This document shows, one piece after another, positions 46,316-55,182 of a stretch of 55,182 bases of DNA. Position numbers and translations under genes: made by a program. The stretch lies in NCBI GenBank assembly GCA_902537215.1, contig CACBAM010000013.1, positions 1-55,182 on the forward strand. The letters run 5' to 3'. How positions within the stretch are numbered: the first letter of the stretch is position 1; every line of letters starts with the position of its first letter. The DNA comes from an uncultured Alphaproteobacteria bacterium. GTDB lineage: Bacteria > Pseudomonadota > Alphaproteobacteria > Rhodobacterales > Rhodobacteraceae. The notes beneath the pieces were generated by a model. The model was given only the letters and a program-made list of their open reading frames with translations. It did no database searches and was not told where the DNA came from.

Positions 46316-49300
46316 ATGCCAAAACGAATTGATATTAAGTCAGTTTTAATTATCGGTGCAGGACCTATAGTTATAGGACAGGCTTGCGAGTTTGATTACA
46401 GCGGTGCTCAAGCATGTAAGGCACTCAAAGAAGAAGGTCTTAGAGTTATTCTAGTTAATTCAAATCCCGCCACAATTATGACAGATCCAGAACTTGCCGA
46501 TGTTACCTACATAGAACCAATAAATTCAGAAATAATAGAGAAAATTATTAAGATAGAAAAACCAGATGCTATTTTACCAACAATGGGTGGACAAACAGCA
46601 CTTAATATTGCCATCGAGTTGGATGAAGCAGGAACGCTAAAGGATTATAATGTTGCGCTTATCGGAGCTAATAGAGATGCGATAGAGAAAGCGGAAGATC
46701 GAAAACTCTTTAAACAGTCAATGGAAAGTATTGGAATAAAGAGTCCAAAATCTGAAATTGCTAATTCATTGGATGAAGCTGTAAAAGCATTAGATATAAT
46801 TGGCTTGCCCGCAGTTATTCGGCCCGGTTTTACTTTGGGAGGCAAAGGTGGCGGAGTTGCCTATAACGAAAATGACTTCAGAGAAATTTGTATGAATGGT
46901 TTAGACGCATCCCCTGCTAATCAAATTCTTATCGATCAAAGCCTCCTTGGTTGGAAAGAATTTGAGATGGAAGTAATAAGAGATAAAAATGACAATGCCA
47001 TTATAGTTTGCTCTATTGAAAACTTTGACCCTATGGGGGTACATACAGGTGATAGCATAACCATAGCACCGGCGATGACACTTACCGATAAAGAGTTTCA
47101 GGAAATGCGTAACAACTCTTTAGAAGTTTTAAAAGAGATCGGTGTTGAAACTGGCGGTTCTAATGTTCAATGGGCAGTAAATCCACAAAATGGAGAAATG
47201 CTAATTATTGAAATGAACCCCCGTGTGTCTAGATCATCCGCACTTGCATCGAAAGCAACAGGATTCCCAATAGCTAAAGTTGCTGCAAAACTAGCAATAG
47301 GCTACACACTTGATGAGTTGCAGAATGATATAACAAAAACTACCCCCGCGAGCTTCGAGCCAACGATCGATTATGTTGTTACAAAAATACCTCGTTTCGC
47401 ATTTGAAAAATTTCCGTCGATATCAAATGAGCTTGGCACTTCAATGAAATCGGTTGGAGAGGTTATGGCCATTGGGGCAACATTCCAAGAAAGTCTGCAA
47501 AAAGCTTTGAACTCTCTTGAAAATAAAACTTCTGGGCTTGCAATTATTCACACCAATATGGATAAACCTGCGCTTTACAAAAAATTATCCATAAATACTC
47601 CTGACAAAATATTTCTTATTGGGCAGGCTTTCCGAATTGGTTTCACTACTGACGAAATATACGAAATAACAAGAGTAGACAAATGGTTTTTAAATCAAAT
47701 CGAGGAACTTATTCTATTTGAAAAAAGTATTTCAAACTCTGGCCCAGATATAACTCAGGAGGTCTTGGGCGAGGCAAAGTCTAGAGGGTTTAGTGATGAA
47801 AGAATAGCTGAATTGTCATCTACTTCTGTGGATAATATTCAAAATAAGAGACGAAAGTATGGCATACTTCCAGTTTATAAGCGAATTGATACCTGTGGTG
47901 GCGAATTTCAGTCCGAGGCCGCATATCTATACTCTACCTATGACTTATCTTCTTTTACTACCCAAATATGTGAAGCTCAAGCCTCGAATAAAGACAAAGT
48001 AATAATTCTTGGCAGTGGTCCCAACAGAATCGGTCAAGGCATTGAGTTCGATTACTGTTGCTGTCATGCTTGTTTCTCGCTTAGTGAAAAAGGCGTTGAA
48101 ACTATAATGATTAATTGTAATCCCGAAACTGTCTCTACCGACTTTGATACCTCTGACAAACTTTACTTTGAGCCTTTAAACTTTGAGTCAGTAATGAACA
48201 TAATTGAAAAAGAAAAGAAAAAGGGCAATTTGATTGGGGTAATTGTGCAGTTTGGAGGGCAGACGCCGCTAAAACTAGCCGATGATCTTGATAGAAGGGG
48301 TGTTAAAATTTTAGGGACAACACCCAAATCCATAAATATTTCAGAAGATCGAAAACTCTTCAAAGAAGTCATTGAAAAGTTAAAACTAAAACAACCTGAA
48401 AATACTACGGTTGGTAAAAAATCAAATGCCATAAAGGCCGCTGAGACCCTTAGTTATCCAATAATTGCTAGACCCTCTTTTGTCTTAGGGGGTAGCTCAA
48501 TGGAAATAATTCATGACCCAATGCAATTAAATAAATATTTAGAGTCAAACATAGAAATTAGCAGTAAAACTCCGCTTTTGTTAGATAGCTATTTGGGTGC
48601 TGCGATAGAGGTTGATGTAGACTTAATCAGTGATGGAGAAGATTGTTATGTTGCAGGGATTTTGGAGCATATCGAAGAGGCAGGTGTTCATTCTGGCGAC
48701 AGTGCCTGCTCTCTACCACCTCACTCTCTTGAAAAGGACATAATTGAGAAAATAAAATATCAATCTTCTCTTCTTGCCAAAGAATTGGACGTAATAGGCT
48801 TAATGAATATTCAATTTGCCGTTAAAGATAGTGATATATTTATATTGGAGGTAAATCCACGCGCAAGCAGAACAATTCCGTTTATATCTAAAACGACTGG
48901 AATACCGCTAGCCAATTTAGCAGCAAAATTGATGATAGGTTTAAAACTATCCGATTTATCTTTCCATAGAAAAGATTTGAATTATGTGGCCGTCAAGGAA
49001 GCTGTGTTACCCTTTGATAGGCTACCCGGTAGCGATACCGTTTTAACCCCTGAAATGCGTTCAACTGGAGAAGTCATGGGTATTGCGGACAGCTTCGAGG
49101 GAGCTTTTTTCAAATCACAGATTGCCGCAGGTATGCAGTTTCCTAAATCTGGGACTGTATTTTTATCAATTAGAAATGAAGATAAAACTAAAGAGATGGG
49201 TGATGCATGTAAAATTCTTGAGAAAATCGGTTTTAAAATTATTGCAACAAAGGGAACAAAATACTTTTTAGATAAAGAGGGAGTTGACAGCACAGGTGTG

Positions 49301-49561
49301 AAGAAAGTCTATGAGGGACGACCAAATATCTCTGATTTACTGAAAGATAAAAAGATAGATGTTGTTATGAACACTACTGGGGGCAAACAATCGCTGGAAG
49401 ATAGCAAAGACATTCGATATTTAGCATTAAATAATAAGATCCCTTACTACACTACATCTCGTGGAATTATTGCTACAATTTACAGCCTGAAAGAAAACAG
49501 CAGTGGCAAGATGTCGGTAACGGCTATACAAAAGTATCATTCACAGCTTATAACTGATTGA
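46316..49561 (+). CDS. carB: Carbamoyl-phosphate synthase large subunit
   Basis: Makes carbamoyl phosphate from bicarbonate, ammonia and ATP, for arginine and pyrimidines. The 1081 residues contain two homologous ATP-grasp halves: the first begins [23 protein letters not shown] (8-30), the second [24 protein letters not shown] near 562. Each has its ADP-binding and metal motifs ([18 protein letters not shown] near 300; [18 protein letters not shown] near 846). A methylglyoxal-synthase-like regulatory domain closes the protein after 940. carA is not in this window. The 3' end overlaps the hydroxyacid dehydrogenase by 14 bases. Confidence 0.97.
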   Translation: MPKRIDIKSVLIIGAGPIVIGQACEFDYSGAQACKALKEEGLRVILVNSNPATIMTDPELADVTYIEPINSEIIEKIIKIEKPDAILPTMGGQTALNIAIELDEAGTLKDYNVALIGANRDAIEKAEDRKLFKQSMESIGIKSPKSEIANSLDEAVKALDIIGLPAVIRPGFTLGGKGGGVAYNENDFREICMNGLDASPANQILIDQSLLGWKEFEMEVIRDKNDNAIIVCSIENFDPMGVHTGDSITIAPAMTLTDKEFQEMRNNSLEVLKEIGVETGGSNVQWAVNPQNGEMLIIEMNPRVSRSSALASKATGFPIAKVAAKLAIGYTLDELQNDITKTTPASFEPTIDYVVTKIPRFAFEKFPSISNELGTSMKSVGEVMAIGATFQESLQKALNSLENKTSGLAIIHTNMDKPALYKKLSINTPDKIFLIGQAFRIGFTTDEIYEITRVDKWFLNQIEELILFEKSISNSGPDITQEVLGEAKSRGFSDERIAELSSTSVDNIQNKRRKYGILPVYKRIDTCGGEFQSEAAYLYSTYDLSSFTTQICEAQASNKDKVIILGSGPNRIGQGIEFDYCCCHACFSLSEKGVETIMINCNPETVSTDFDTSDKLYFEPLNFESVMNIIEKEKKKGNLIGVIVQFGGQTPLKLADDLDRRGVKILGTTPKSINISEDRKLFKEVIEKLKLKQPENTTVGKKSNAIKAAETLSYPIIARPSFVLGGSSMEIIHDPMQLNKYLESNIEISSKTPLLLDSYLGAAIEVDVDLISDGEDCYVAGILEHIEEAGVHSGDSACSLPPHSLEKDIIEKIKYQSSLLAKELDVIGLMNIQFAVKDSDIFILEVNPRASRTIPFISKTTGIPLANLAAKLMIGLKLSDLSFHRKDLNYVAVKEAVLPFDRLPGSDTVLTPEMRSTGEVMGIADSFEGAFFKSQIAAGMQFPKSGTVFLSIRNEDKTKEMGDACKILEKIGFKIIATKGTKYFLDKEGVDSTGVKKVYEGRPNISDLLKDKKIDVVMNTTGGKQSLEDSKDIRYLALNNKIPYYTTSRGIIATIYSLKENSSGKMSVTAIQKYHSQLITD

Positions 49562-50504
49562 TAACCTGTTTTTCATTAAAAAATGCAATCAAATTTTCAA
49601 CCGCCAACATTCCCATTTGTGTTCTTGTTTCATATGTGGCCGATCCTATATGAGGGTACAAAGTAACATTTGATAAGCGTCTCAGTCTTAGAGGAACATT
49701 TGGTTCATTAAGAAAGACATCCAGTCCAGCACCGGCAAGTTTTTTCTTTTCTAGCAGATCTATAAGTGCCATTTGATCAATAACATCTCCCCTTGATGTA
49801 TTAATTAAAAATGACGAGGGCTTTATTTTCTTCATTCTGTTCTTAGAAATAAAGTTCTTATTTCCCTTGTCGCTTGACAGATGCAAAGAAATTACATCAC
49901 TTTCTTCCAGCAAGGCATCTAAGTCAAAACGAACACTTGCCTCAAATTTAAGATCCTTAACTGGGGAACGATTATAGTAGAGGACTTTCATTCCAAATAC
50001 CTCATGTGCACGCTTTCCAAAAGCTTTACCAATCCTTCCCATTCCTACAAGTCCAAGAGTTTTTCCACGAACACCGACCCCCAGATTCTCTGTTAACGAA
50101 AAACCTTTCCATTCACCCTGTCGCAACATTGTTTCCATAAGAAAAGCATTTCGTGTAACAGAAAGAAGTAAAAGTGTAGCTACATCAACAGTAGCCTCCG
50201 TTAATACGTCGGGAGTATTAGTAATAGTAACATTATTTTTTTTGGCTGATTGTAAATCTATATGATCCACACCCACACCAATATTTGCGATGATTTTTAC
50301 TCTCTTGTTGGGAAGAGTAAGAAGCTCATCTGTAATTCTATCTGTTACTGTACAAACTATTCCATCAGCATTTTCCATTGCTTTTCTCAATAAATGGTTA
50401 CTAAATACGTCATCTTCACGATTGAATGAAACTCGAAAATTCTGTTTTAACTTCGACTCTACTTCATCAGGTATATCTCTAGTGACTATTATTTTTGGTT
50501 TCAT
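49548..50504 (-). CDS. D-isomer-specific 2-hydroxyacid dehydrogenase (glyoxylate/hydroxypyruvate reductase type)
   Basis: NAD(P)-dependent reductase of 318 residues. [11 protein letters not shown] near 74 and [13 protein letters not shown] near 94 are typical of the glyoxylate/hydroxypyruvate reductase group. The cofactor motif [11 protein letters not shown] is near 150, the catalytic arginine lies in [10 protein letters not shown] near 233, and the catalytic histidine in [11 protein letters not shown] near 284. Glyoxylate is a product of the Mcl1 reaction, so a role in handling it is plausible but unproven. It is 14 bases downstream of the CsaA-like gene. Confidence 0.87.
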   Translation of the reverse strand: MKPKIIVTRDIPDEVESKLKQNFRVSFNREDDVFSNHLLRKAMENADGIVCTVTDRITDELLTLPNKRVKIIANIGVGVDHIDLQSAKKNNVTITNTPDVLTEATVDVATLLLLSVTRNAFLMETMLRQGEWKGFSLTENLGVGVRGKTLGLVGMGRIGKAFGKRAHEVFGMKVLYYNRSPVKDLKFEASVRFDLDALLEESDVISLHLSSDKGNKNFISKNRMKKIKPSSFLINTSRGDVIDQMALIDLLEKKKLAGAGLDVFLNEPNVPLRLRRLSNVTLYPHIGSATYETRTQMGMLAVENLIAFFNEKQVINQL

Positions 50505-50518
50505 TTAATTGGTCCCTC

Positions 50519-50845
50519 TTAATGAACCCTATTACCAATAACAGCTTTATATTCAGGTGCTATTAAAATAACATCACCAACATTTTTGCCATCAACACCA
50601 AGTACAAGGACTTCCGAAATAAATGGTCCAACTTGTTTAGGCTCCAGATTTGTTACAGCTATTACCAACTTTCCTAAAAGCATTTGGGTTGTATAGAGAG
50701 CCGTAATCTGAGCAGACGAAGTCTTAATCCCAATTTCTTCCCCAAAATTTATCCATAGTTTGTATGCTGGTTTTCTAGCTTCCCTAAAAATTTCAGCTTT
50801 AACGATCTCTCCCACTCTTAATTCTGTATCAAAAAAATCTGGCAT
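50519..50845 (-). CDS. csaA: CsaA-like tRNA-binding domain protein
   Basis: A free-standing EMAP/OB-fold tRNA-binding domain of 108 residues. MPDFFDTELRVGEIVKAEIF at the start, KLWINFGEEIGIKTSSAQI near 35, and VTNLEPKQVGPFISEVLVLG near 65 match CsaA, a dimeric tRNA-binding protein described as a secretion chaperone in Bacillus. I prefer the ATG at 50845 to an upstream TTG at 50860. It lies 45 bases after proC. Confidence 0.87.
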   Translation of the reverse strand: MPDFFDTELRVGEIVKAEIFREARKPAYKLWINFGEEIGIKTSSAQITALYTTQMLLGKLVIAVTNLEPKQVGPFISEVLVLGVDGKNVGDVILIAPEYKAVIGNRVH

Positions 50846-50890
50846 TTCTAAAAGTATCAAAATTTCTGATTTAAAGCATTAATTAAAAGC

Positions 50891-51715
50891 TTAAACTTTA
50901 CTAAGTTCTTTTGATCTTTGTGCTGCAGCTTTTATTGCTGCTGAGAAAATCTTTGGCAGACCATTGTCCTTGTTCATCAATATGGCCAATGCTTCATGTG
51001 TCGTTCCACCAGGACTGGTTACGTTTTCCCTCAATTTTTGGGGCTTCAATGATGAATTGACTATTAAGCTTCCAGCACCATCGATTGTATGCTTTACCAA
51101 TTTAAAGGCTTCATCATAAGAAAGACCCAAATTAATACCAACCTCTGTCATCAACTCAGCAATTAGAAAAATGTAGGCTGGGCCGGAACCTGAAATTGCC
51201 GTGACAGCATCAAATTTTTTCTCTTCAACAAATTTTACTGTTTCCCCAAAGGCCTCTAATAATAAAGCCAAATTCTTTGACTGTTTTGGTTCAACCCATT
51301 TATTCTCTTTAACTGCTGTAACGCCTTTTAGTATCTCTGCGGGTAAGTTAGGCATTATCCTTACAATCGACTCATCTTTTCCAATTATATCCTCAAGTCT
51401 ATTTATTTTGATCCCAGCAAGCATTGAAACAAAAGTAACGTTTTTTTTGGAAAGCCCTTTAAGCTTTAGTTTAATCTCATCTAGAGACTGTGGTTTTACT
51501 CCTATAAAGCAATAATCAAATGATACATCTGCTTTTGTATTTATATTCAGCCCATGTTTCTTTTTTTCAATTAGCCACTCAGAGGGTTTCGGATCATCCA
51601 CATAAATATCTTGGGGCGATATTGATTTTTTCAACCACGCATCTAAGATTGCAGACGCCATCTTGCCACAACCAATAATTTTAATTCGTTGATTAATTTT
51701 CTTTTCTGCAGTCAC
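50891..51715 (-). CDS. proC: Pyrroline-5-carboxylate reductase
   Basis: Last step of proline synthesis, using NAD(P)H. The 274 residues start with IKIIGCGKMASAILDAWL near 11-28 (dinucleotide binding). They contain VSMLAGIKI near 100, AISGSGPAYIFLI near 168 and the signature LRENVTSPGGTTHEAL near 232. It follows the YbjN gene by 10 bases, an arrangement known in alphaproteobacteria. Confidence 0.95.
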   Translation of the reverse strand: MTAEKKINQRIKIIGCGKMASAILDAWLKKSISPQDIYVDDPKPSEWLIEKKKHGLNINTKADVSFDYCFIGVKPQSLDEIKLKLKGLSKKNVTFVSMLAGIKINRLEDIIGKDESIVRIMPNLPAEILKGVTAVKENKWVEPKQSKNLALLLEAFGETVKFVEEKKFDAVTAISGSGPAYIFLIAELMTEVGINLGLSYDEAFKLVKHTIDGAGSLIVNSSLKPQKLRENVTSPGGTTHEALAILMNKDNGLPKIFSAAIKAAAQRSKELSKV

Positions 51716-51725
51716 TTATATTTAC

Positions 51726-52229
51726 CTAAGCGTAACCTGCTATCTTTCCAAACGCTACCGACATAGCATCTTTTGGCATTACTTCTCCCCAACAGCTCTT
51801 TTGGAAGGTCGGATAAAATTTTTCCGCTATTTCAACAGAAGATTTTATCCAATCTCTTAGCTCTGTATTTGAGATAATTAATTCGTCTGAAAATAATATG
51901 TTAGTAGTGTAATTCATTAATTGTTCTACAATATCATAGGTGAAGCTACCATCAACATCACTGCCATTCACTAAATTGATAGTTTCATAGAGCTTTACCA
52001 GTTTTTTTCTTGGTGGGATCATTTCAAATGTACAAATCGTTTTAAAGAGGTTTCGCGATACATTCCAGCTAGCACTGATAGTATACTTTTTCCAGCCTCC
52101 GTCTATCCTAACGATTATCTCATTATCATCATCTCTTGCAAATTCCCAACTTTCTTCATGCGCTATTAGTTCCAAAGCATCTATTGGATGCGTTTCATCT
52201 AAAAATATAATTGACGTTGCTCGTGTCAT
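51726..52229 (-). CDS. YbjN domain-containing protein
   Basis: A 167-residue soluble acidic protein with the YbjN / type III secretion chaperone-like fold pattern: an opening HPIDALELIAHEESWEFARDD, a beta-rich middle (EIIVRIDGGWKKYTISASW), and a helical region after 95 with LVKLYETINLVNG and DEL-rich segments. Function not established. GGAG lies 8 bases before the ATG. It heads the proC-csaA-hydroxyacid dehydrogenase run and is separated from ubiK by about 100 bases. Confidence 0.82.
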   Translation of the reverse strand: MTRATSIIFLDETHPIDALELIAHEESWEFARDDDNEIIVRIDGGWKKYTISASWNVSRNLFKTICTFEMIPPRKKLVKLYETINLVNGSDVDGSFTYDIVEQLMNYTTNILFSDELIISNTELRDWIKSSVEIAEKFYPTFQKSCWGEVMPKDAMSVAFGKIAGYA

Positions 52230-52330
52230 GGGGTTACTGCTCCTCTTTTTCTGTCAGTATACCCACAAAATTTAGAAATCTCTACTACAATTAGGTATTC
52301 TAGCCTCATATCCACTATATCTTGTAAATA

Positions 52331-52567
52331 TTAGCTTTTTAAATTTTTCTTTCTTTTTGTAGACGGCTTACTTTTATTCCTTAATTCTTTCACACTTAGC
52401 TTAAGTGCTTCAAACTCTTCTCTTGTAACAAAGTCCCTGTCCGCTAACCAACCATCCAACCAGGTCCTGAAAACATTTTCTGCTTCGTTTTTGGCCGAAT
52501 GTGCTGCTCCAAAGGCATCGGCCATAACTTTAGAAAGATTATCAATAAATGGGTTTTTAAATTGCAT
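52331..52567 (-). CDS. ubiK: UbiK/BMFP accessory factor
   Basis: A small protein of 78 residues matching the BMFP family (UbiK, formerly YqiC). UbiK is an accessory factor for ubiquinone synthesis that can form coiled-coil trimers and bind lipid. The visible pattern is NPFIDNLSKVMADAFGAA, then a helix, then DFVTREEFEALKLSVKELR, with a basic tail. AAGGAG precedes the ATG by 6 bases. It diverges from lgt, and the two are often neighbours in alphaproteobacteria. Confidence 0.82.
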   Translation of the reverse strand: MQFKNPFIDNLSKVMADAFGAAHSAKNEAENVFRTWLDGWLADRDFVTREEFEALKLSVKELRNKSKPSTKRKKNLKS

Positions 52568-52632
52568 CGATTCTCCTTTAAATTTTTATATTTTAACGTT
52601 AAACAAAAATATAATTGGAATTTTATTTTTTT

Positions 52633-52637
52633 GGAGG
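52633..52637 (+). promoter_or_regulatory. Strong Shine-Dalgarno that decides the lgt start
   Basis: GGAGG at 52633-52637 lies 5 bases before an in-frame ATC at 52643 and overlaps an in-frame TTG at 52631. Its position suits initiation at ATC better than at TTG. Confidence 0.65.
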
Positions 52638-52642
52638 AAAAA

Positions 52643-53536
52643 ATCTTTCAATATCCAAATATAAGTGAGACCGCTTTTACTTTAAATTTATTTGGGTTGC
52701 ATCTCAATGTACAATGGTATGGTTTATCGTATATAGCCGGTATACTTTTAGCTTGGTTTTTTATGGCAAAGCTTGTGCAAAATAAAGACCTGTGGTTTGC
52801 CAATAAGAGTATTATTGAAAGATCTGAAGTAGATGATTTAATAACCTACATGATTTTGGGTATCATTGTAGGGGGTCGGTTGGGGTATTGTCTCTTTTAC
52901 GCACCTGCATACTATTTTGATAATCCCATTAGAACTTTGTATATATGGGAAGGTGGGATGTCATTTCACGGAGGCTTTTTAGGAGTGTTAATAGCTGGCA
53001 TTCTATTTGGCATGAGGAAAAAAATAAGCTTGTTGTCTTTAGGTGATTTGATCGCATTTGCATCGCCTCCTGGATTATTTTTTGGCAGAATTGCAAACTT
53101 TATTAATGGCGAGCTCTGGGGTAAACCAACAACCTCAACATTTGGAATCCAGTTTACAAAAGGTCAGGGGAAATTTTGTCCAAGCTCAAATGAAATACCC
53201 TGTTTCAGGCATCCGTCGCAATTGTATGAAGCTTTCTTTGAAGGTATCGTTTTGATGCTTATTTTTTATTATCTTGTTTTTTTCTATAAAGCGCTTAAAA
53301 AGCCAGGCATCATTTTTGGCTCTTTTTTACTAGGATACGGTGTTATAAGGTTTTCAATTGAATTTCTAAGAGAACCTGACGCTTTTTTCATAACCGATGA
53401 AAATCCCTATGGATATGTAGTAGAGCTTTTCCCAGGTGTAGGAATATCAATGGGACAACTTCTCACAATTCCAATGATTATTTTTGGACTTTTAATGATT
53501 TTTTTGATCACCAAGCGAAATCTTGATGCAAATTGA
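52643..53536 (+). CDS. lgt: Prolipoprotein diacylglyceryl transferase, probable non-ATG start
   Basis: Inner-membrane enzyme that adds diacylglycerol to the lipobox cysteine of prolipoproteins such as the LptM-like protein here. Residues WYGLSYIAGILLAW, SFHGGFLGVL and the family signature GRIANFINGELWG near 149 are present, followed by RHPSQLYEAFFEG and seven membrane segments. The open frame extends upstream, but the homology starts at FQYPNISE. The codon just before it, at 52643, is ATC behind a GGAGG; TTG at 52631 is the alternative. About 297 residues. Confidence 0.93.
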   Translation: MFQYPNISETAFTLNLFGLHLNVQWYGLSYIAGILLAWFFMAKLVQNKDLWFANKSIIERSEVDDLITYMILGIIVGGRLGYCLFYAPAYYFDNPIRTLYIWEGGMSFHGGFLGVLIAGILFGMRKKISLLSLGDLIAFASPPGLFFGRIANFINGELWGKPTTSTFGIQFTKGQGKFCPSSNEIPCFRHPSQLYEAFFEGIVLMLIFYYLVFFYKALKKPGIIFGSFLLGYGVIRFSIEFLREPDAFFITDENPYGYVVELFPGVGISMGQLLTIPMIIFGLLMIFLITKRNLDAN

Positions 53537-54593
53537 AAAAAAGATAAAAGATTTAATTAAAAAAAGTGGTCCAATAAGCATATCACAATATATGGAAATA
53601 TGCTTGTGGGATGATAAAAATGGATATTACACATCCAATCAAGTATTAGGGGAAGATGGTGACTTCATTACATCTCCAGAGATCTCTCAAACATTTGGTG
53701 AGCTTATAGGGCTATGGGCATTGAGTTTTTACCAAGAATTCATAAATAAAAAACGTCTATGTTTAACAGAGCTCGGGGCTGGGAGAGGAACACTGCTAAA
53801 GGACGCCATTAGAACTATTTATAAGGTTACCAGTAATAAAATTAACCTTGAGATAACAATTTTGGAAAAATCCGAGAGACTGATAACTCTGCAGAAAGAA
53901 AATCTCAAAAATAAAAATGTTAGGTGGATATCAGATATCAAAGGCATGAGTTTAGAGCCACAAATAATTATTGCGAATGAATTTTTTGATGCCCTTCCTG
54001 TAAACCAATATGTGAGAAGTAACGAAGGCTGGCACGAAAAAAAAATAGCAATAAAAAATGGTAAACTTTGTTTTACCTTAGATAATAAAATCTGGGTGCC
54101 TAGTGACAGTATTTATTCAGATTTTAAAATAGGAGATACGCTTGAATATTCTGAACGGACTATCTCGATTTTTTCAAATATTTGTAATCATTTAATAAAA
54201 TATGATGGTGTTTTGCTATTGGTCGATTATGGAAACATTTCAGGTATTGGGGATACCCTTCAAGCCGTAAACAAGCATGAATTTAAGGGTGTTTTGGAAA
54301 AACCAGGGCAAAGTGATTTAAGTTCACACGTTAATTTCAGGCTCCTTAAAGAAATAGCTATTAAAAAAAATTTGTATGTTTCGCCGGTTAAAGAACAACG
54401 AAACTTTCTGCTCGAACTTGGAATAGAGGAACGTTTAAAAAGCCTAACCAAAAATGTCAGCTCAGCTATGGCAGAAACAGTCAACTCCGAAATAAAGAGA
54501 CTAATTGATCCTGATAAAATGGGTTCCCTTTTTAAAGTTATTGCGATAACAAAAACAAAAAGAATTCTAGAAGGCCTGAACCGATATGGTTAA
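53526..54593 (+). CDS. MidA/NDUFAF7-like SAM-dependent methyltransferase
   Basis: DUF185-family protein of 355 residues related to mitochondrial NDUFAF7, an arginine methyltransferase needed for complex I assembly. GPISISQYMEICLWDDKNGYY near 15, GDFITSPEISQTFGELIG near 46, the SAM motif ELGAGRGTLLKD near 85 and IIANEFFDALPVNQYV near 150 are diagnostic. Start taken at the ATG at 53526, overlapping the lgt stop. The bacterial substrate is not established. lgt and pgeF are its regular neighbours in alphaproteobacteria. Confidence 0.9.
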   Translation: MQIEKKIKDLIKKSGPISISQYMEICLWDDKNGYYTSNQVLGEDGDFITSPEISQTFGELIGLWALSFYQEFINKKRLCLTELGAGRGTLLKDAIRTIYKVTSNKINLEITILEKSERLITLQKENLKNKNVRWISDIKGMSLEPQIIIANEFFDALPVNQYVRSNEGWHEKKIAIKNGKLCFTLDNKIWVPSDSIYSDFKIGDTLEYSERTISIFSNICNHLIKYDGVLLLVDYGNISGIGDTLQAVNKHEFKGVLEKPGQSDLSSHVNFRLLKEIAIKKNLYVSPVKEQRNFLLELGIEERLKSLTKNVSSAMAETVNSEIKRLIDPDKMGSLFKVIAITKTKRILEGLNRYG

Positions 54594-54954
54594 AATGTTC
54601 AAAAGCAAAAACTTGCAATCTGTTAAGCATGGTTTTTTTGGTAAATCCGGTGGGGTTTCCACAGGCATATATTCGAGCTTGAACATGTCAGAAAATACGG
54701 CTGATAGAAAAGCCAATATTTATGCAAACAGGGCATTGGTCTTGGATGCGCTTGATATTTCAAGTCAAAAAGTTTTCTTTCCAAACCAGCAGCATACAAA
54801 CAATGTGGTGTTTATTGAAAAAAAAGCTGACTTTGATAAATTAGGTTACGAGCCAGTAGATGCTGTGATAACCAATCTAAAGGGTTTTGGTATCGGAGTA
54901 CTTACCGCCGATTGCTCTCCTATTTTGGCTCACGAAAGTGAAAGCGGATTCATC
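54586..54954 (+). pseudogene. pgeF: PgeF (YfiH/laccase-domain) protein, truncated at a junction
   Basis: Peptidoglycan-editing factor family, a purine nucleoside phosphorylase-like or amidase-like protein. The visible first 120 residues are normal: KHGFFGKSGGVSTGIYSSLN near 14, PNQQHTNNVVF near 66 and GVLTADCSPIL near 103, giving the catalytic histidine and cysteine. The third conserved motif, HxGWxG, should follow within about 10 residues but is absent. The frame instead runs into antisense trxB sequence and stops at 54960. It overlaps the MidA-like gene by 8 bases, so the gene itself is in its native place. The break is more likely an assembly or amplification chimera than decay. Confidence 0.85.
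54949..54954. other. Inverted junction between pgeF and trxB
   Basis: Left of TTCATC is native plus-strand pgeF; right of it is native minus-strand trxB. The six bases fit both genes, so they look like microhomology at a join. Both genes are cut within conserved domains. Confidence 0.8.
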
Positions 54955-55182
54955 CACTAAATCCCCAGCAGCAAAAACTCCAGGAATAGAAGTTTTTGTA
55001 GTTCCTGGAAGGGTAGACACATAGCCACTATCAAAAGTTTTGAGCTGATCTTTAATAAGATTTGAAGCAGGGGAATGTCCTATTGCTACAAAGACCCCTG
55101 AGCAAGTGATTTCAGATAATTCCTTGCTCAAAGTATCTCTCATCTGAATTCCAGTTACGCCTAGAGGATTATCTTCCCCTAA
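54949..55182 (-). CDS. trxB: Thioredoxin reductase, internal fragment
   Basis: The minus strand is open from the right edge and encodes the second NADPH/FAD half of TrxB: VTGIQMRDT, GVFVAIGHSPASNLIKDQL, GYVSTLPGTTKTSIPGVFAAGDLVDE. TSIPGVFAAGD is the FAD-binding motif near the C-terminus. The final 25-30 residues, which should contain a YRQA-type motif and AxxxL helix, are missing; after VDE the frame continues into antisense pgeF. The 5' part lies beyond the window. The enzyme would reduce thioredoxin with NADPH. Confidence 0.88.

Noticed and set aside
52499-52642. Upstream ATG for lgt at 52499
   Set aside because: It would add 48 residues that are antisense to ubiK and unlike any Lgt N-terminus.
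54877-55143. 88-residue minus-strand frame as a separate small gene
   Set aside because: It is the trxB fragment joined to antisense pgeF; the ATG at 55143 is internal, since the frame stays open to the window edge.

Overview
The window reads as one contiguous piece of a streamlined, AT-rich alphaproteobacterial chromosome, probably marine. The evidence is local gene order. The run rpoZ-rsh-DUF2062-pdxJ-acpS-lepB-rnc-era-DUF1491-recO, the families DUF1244, DUF1467 and UbiK/BMFP, an ETF:ubiquinone oxidoreductase, and the lgt-MidA-pgeF and mce-DUF1467 neighbourhoods are all typical of Alphaproteobacteria. The genus cannot be fixed from sequence reading alone. I see no rRNA, tRNA, insertion sequence, prophage, CRISPR array or defence locus, and almost every gene is a core housekeeping gene. 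No stretch of 300 bases lacks a gene; the longest gap is about 140 bases (21146-21287).

Layout. 1-1296: 3' part of methylsuccinyl-CoA dehydrogenase. 1293-9659 (minus): recO, DUF1491, era, rnc, lepB, acpS, pdxJ, DUF2062, rsh, rpoZ, folK. 9717-12999: ispH, a DUF3429 membrane protein and rnhA (plus) facing fmt and def (minus). 13070-17799: a PatB-like C-S lyase, malyl-CoA lyase mcl1 and accA, then plsC and a zinc-ribbon protein. 17780-21145: lysA, a tiny LptM-type lipoprotein, argH, tlpA. 21288-28600: acetoacetyl-CoA reductase, a methyltransferase, polyprenyl synthase, ispE, a TPR protein, ETF-QO, greA. 28610-37830 (minus): pheT, pheS, rplT, rpmI and pyk, then, beyond a plus-strand DUF1244 gene, a class IV aminotransferase, an unknown protein, a hydrolase and an iron-type alcohol dehydrogenase. 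37951-44410: argG, YggT, an MFS protein, a phytase-like exported protein, dapD, dapE, methylmalonyl-CoA epimerase, DUF1467. 44417-52567: aspS, carB, a D-2-hydroxyacid dehydrogenase, CsaA-like protein, proC, YbjN protein, ubiK. 52643 to end: lgt, a MidA-like methyltransferase, a broken pgeF and an inverted trxB fragment.

How genes work together. Four genes at four loci belong to, or feed, the ethylmalonyl-CoA pathway for acetyl-CoA assimilation: methylsuccinyl-CoA dehydrogenase, malyl/beta-methylmalyl-CoA lyase, acetoacetyl-CoA reductase and methylmalonyl-CoA epimerase. ETF-QO is the expected quinone-linked outlet for the acyl-CoA dehydrogenase. dapD, dapE and lysA belong to the lysine/diaminopimelate branch. 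argG, argH and carB serve arginine and pyrimidine synthesis, ispH, ispE and the polyprenyl synthase serve isoprenoids and quinone side chains, and lepB and lgt serve protein export and lipoprotein maturation.

I found no convincing undescribed system. The most useful anomalies are an apparent inverted chimera at the right end that truncates pgeF and trxB, a ten-G tract that breaks the frame of ETF-QO inside its FAD-binding motif, an lgt gene with no ATG or GTG start where an AUC codon sits behind a strong Shine-Dalgarno, and an overlooked 38-residue LptM-like lipoprotein. Convergent genes overlap or nearly touch throughout, leaving no room for ordinary terminators.
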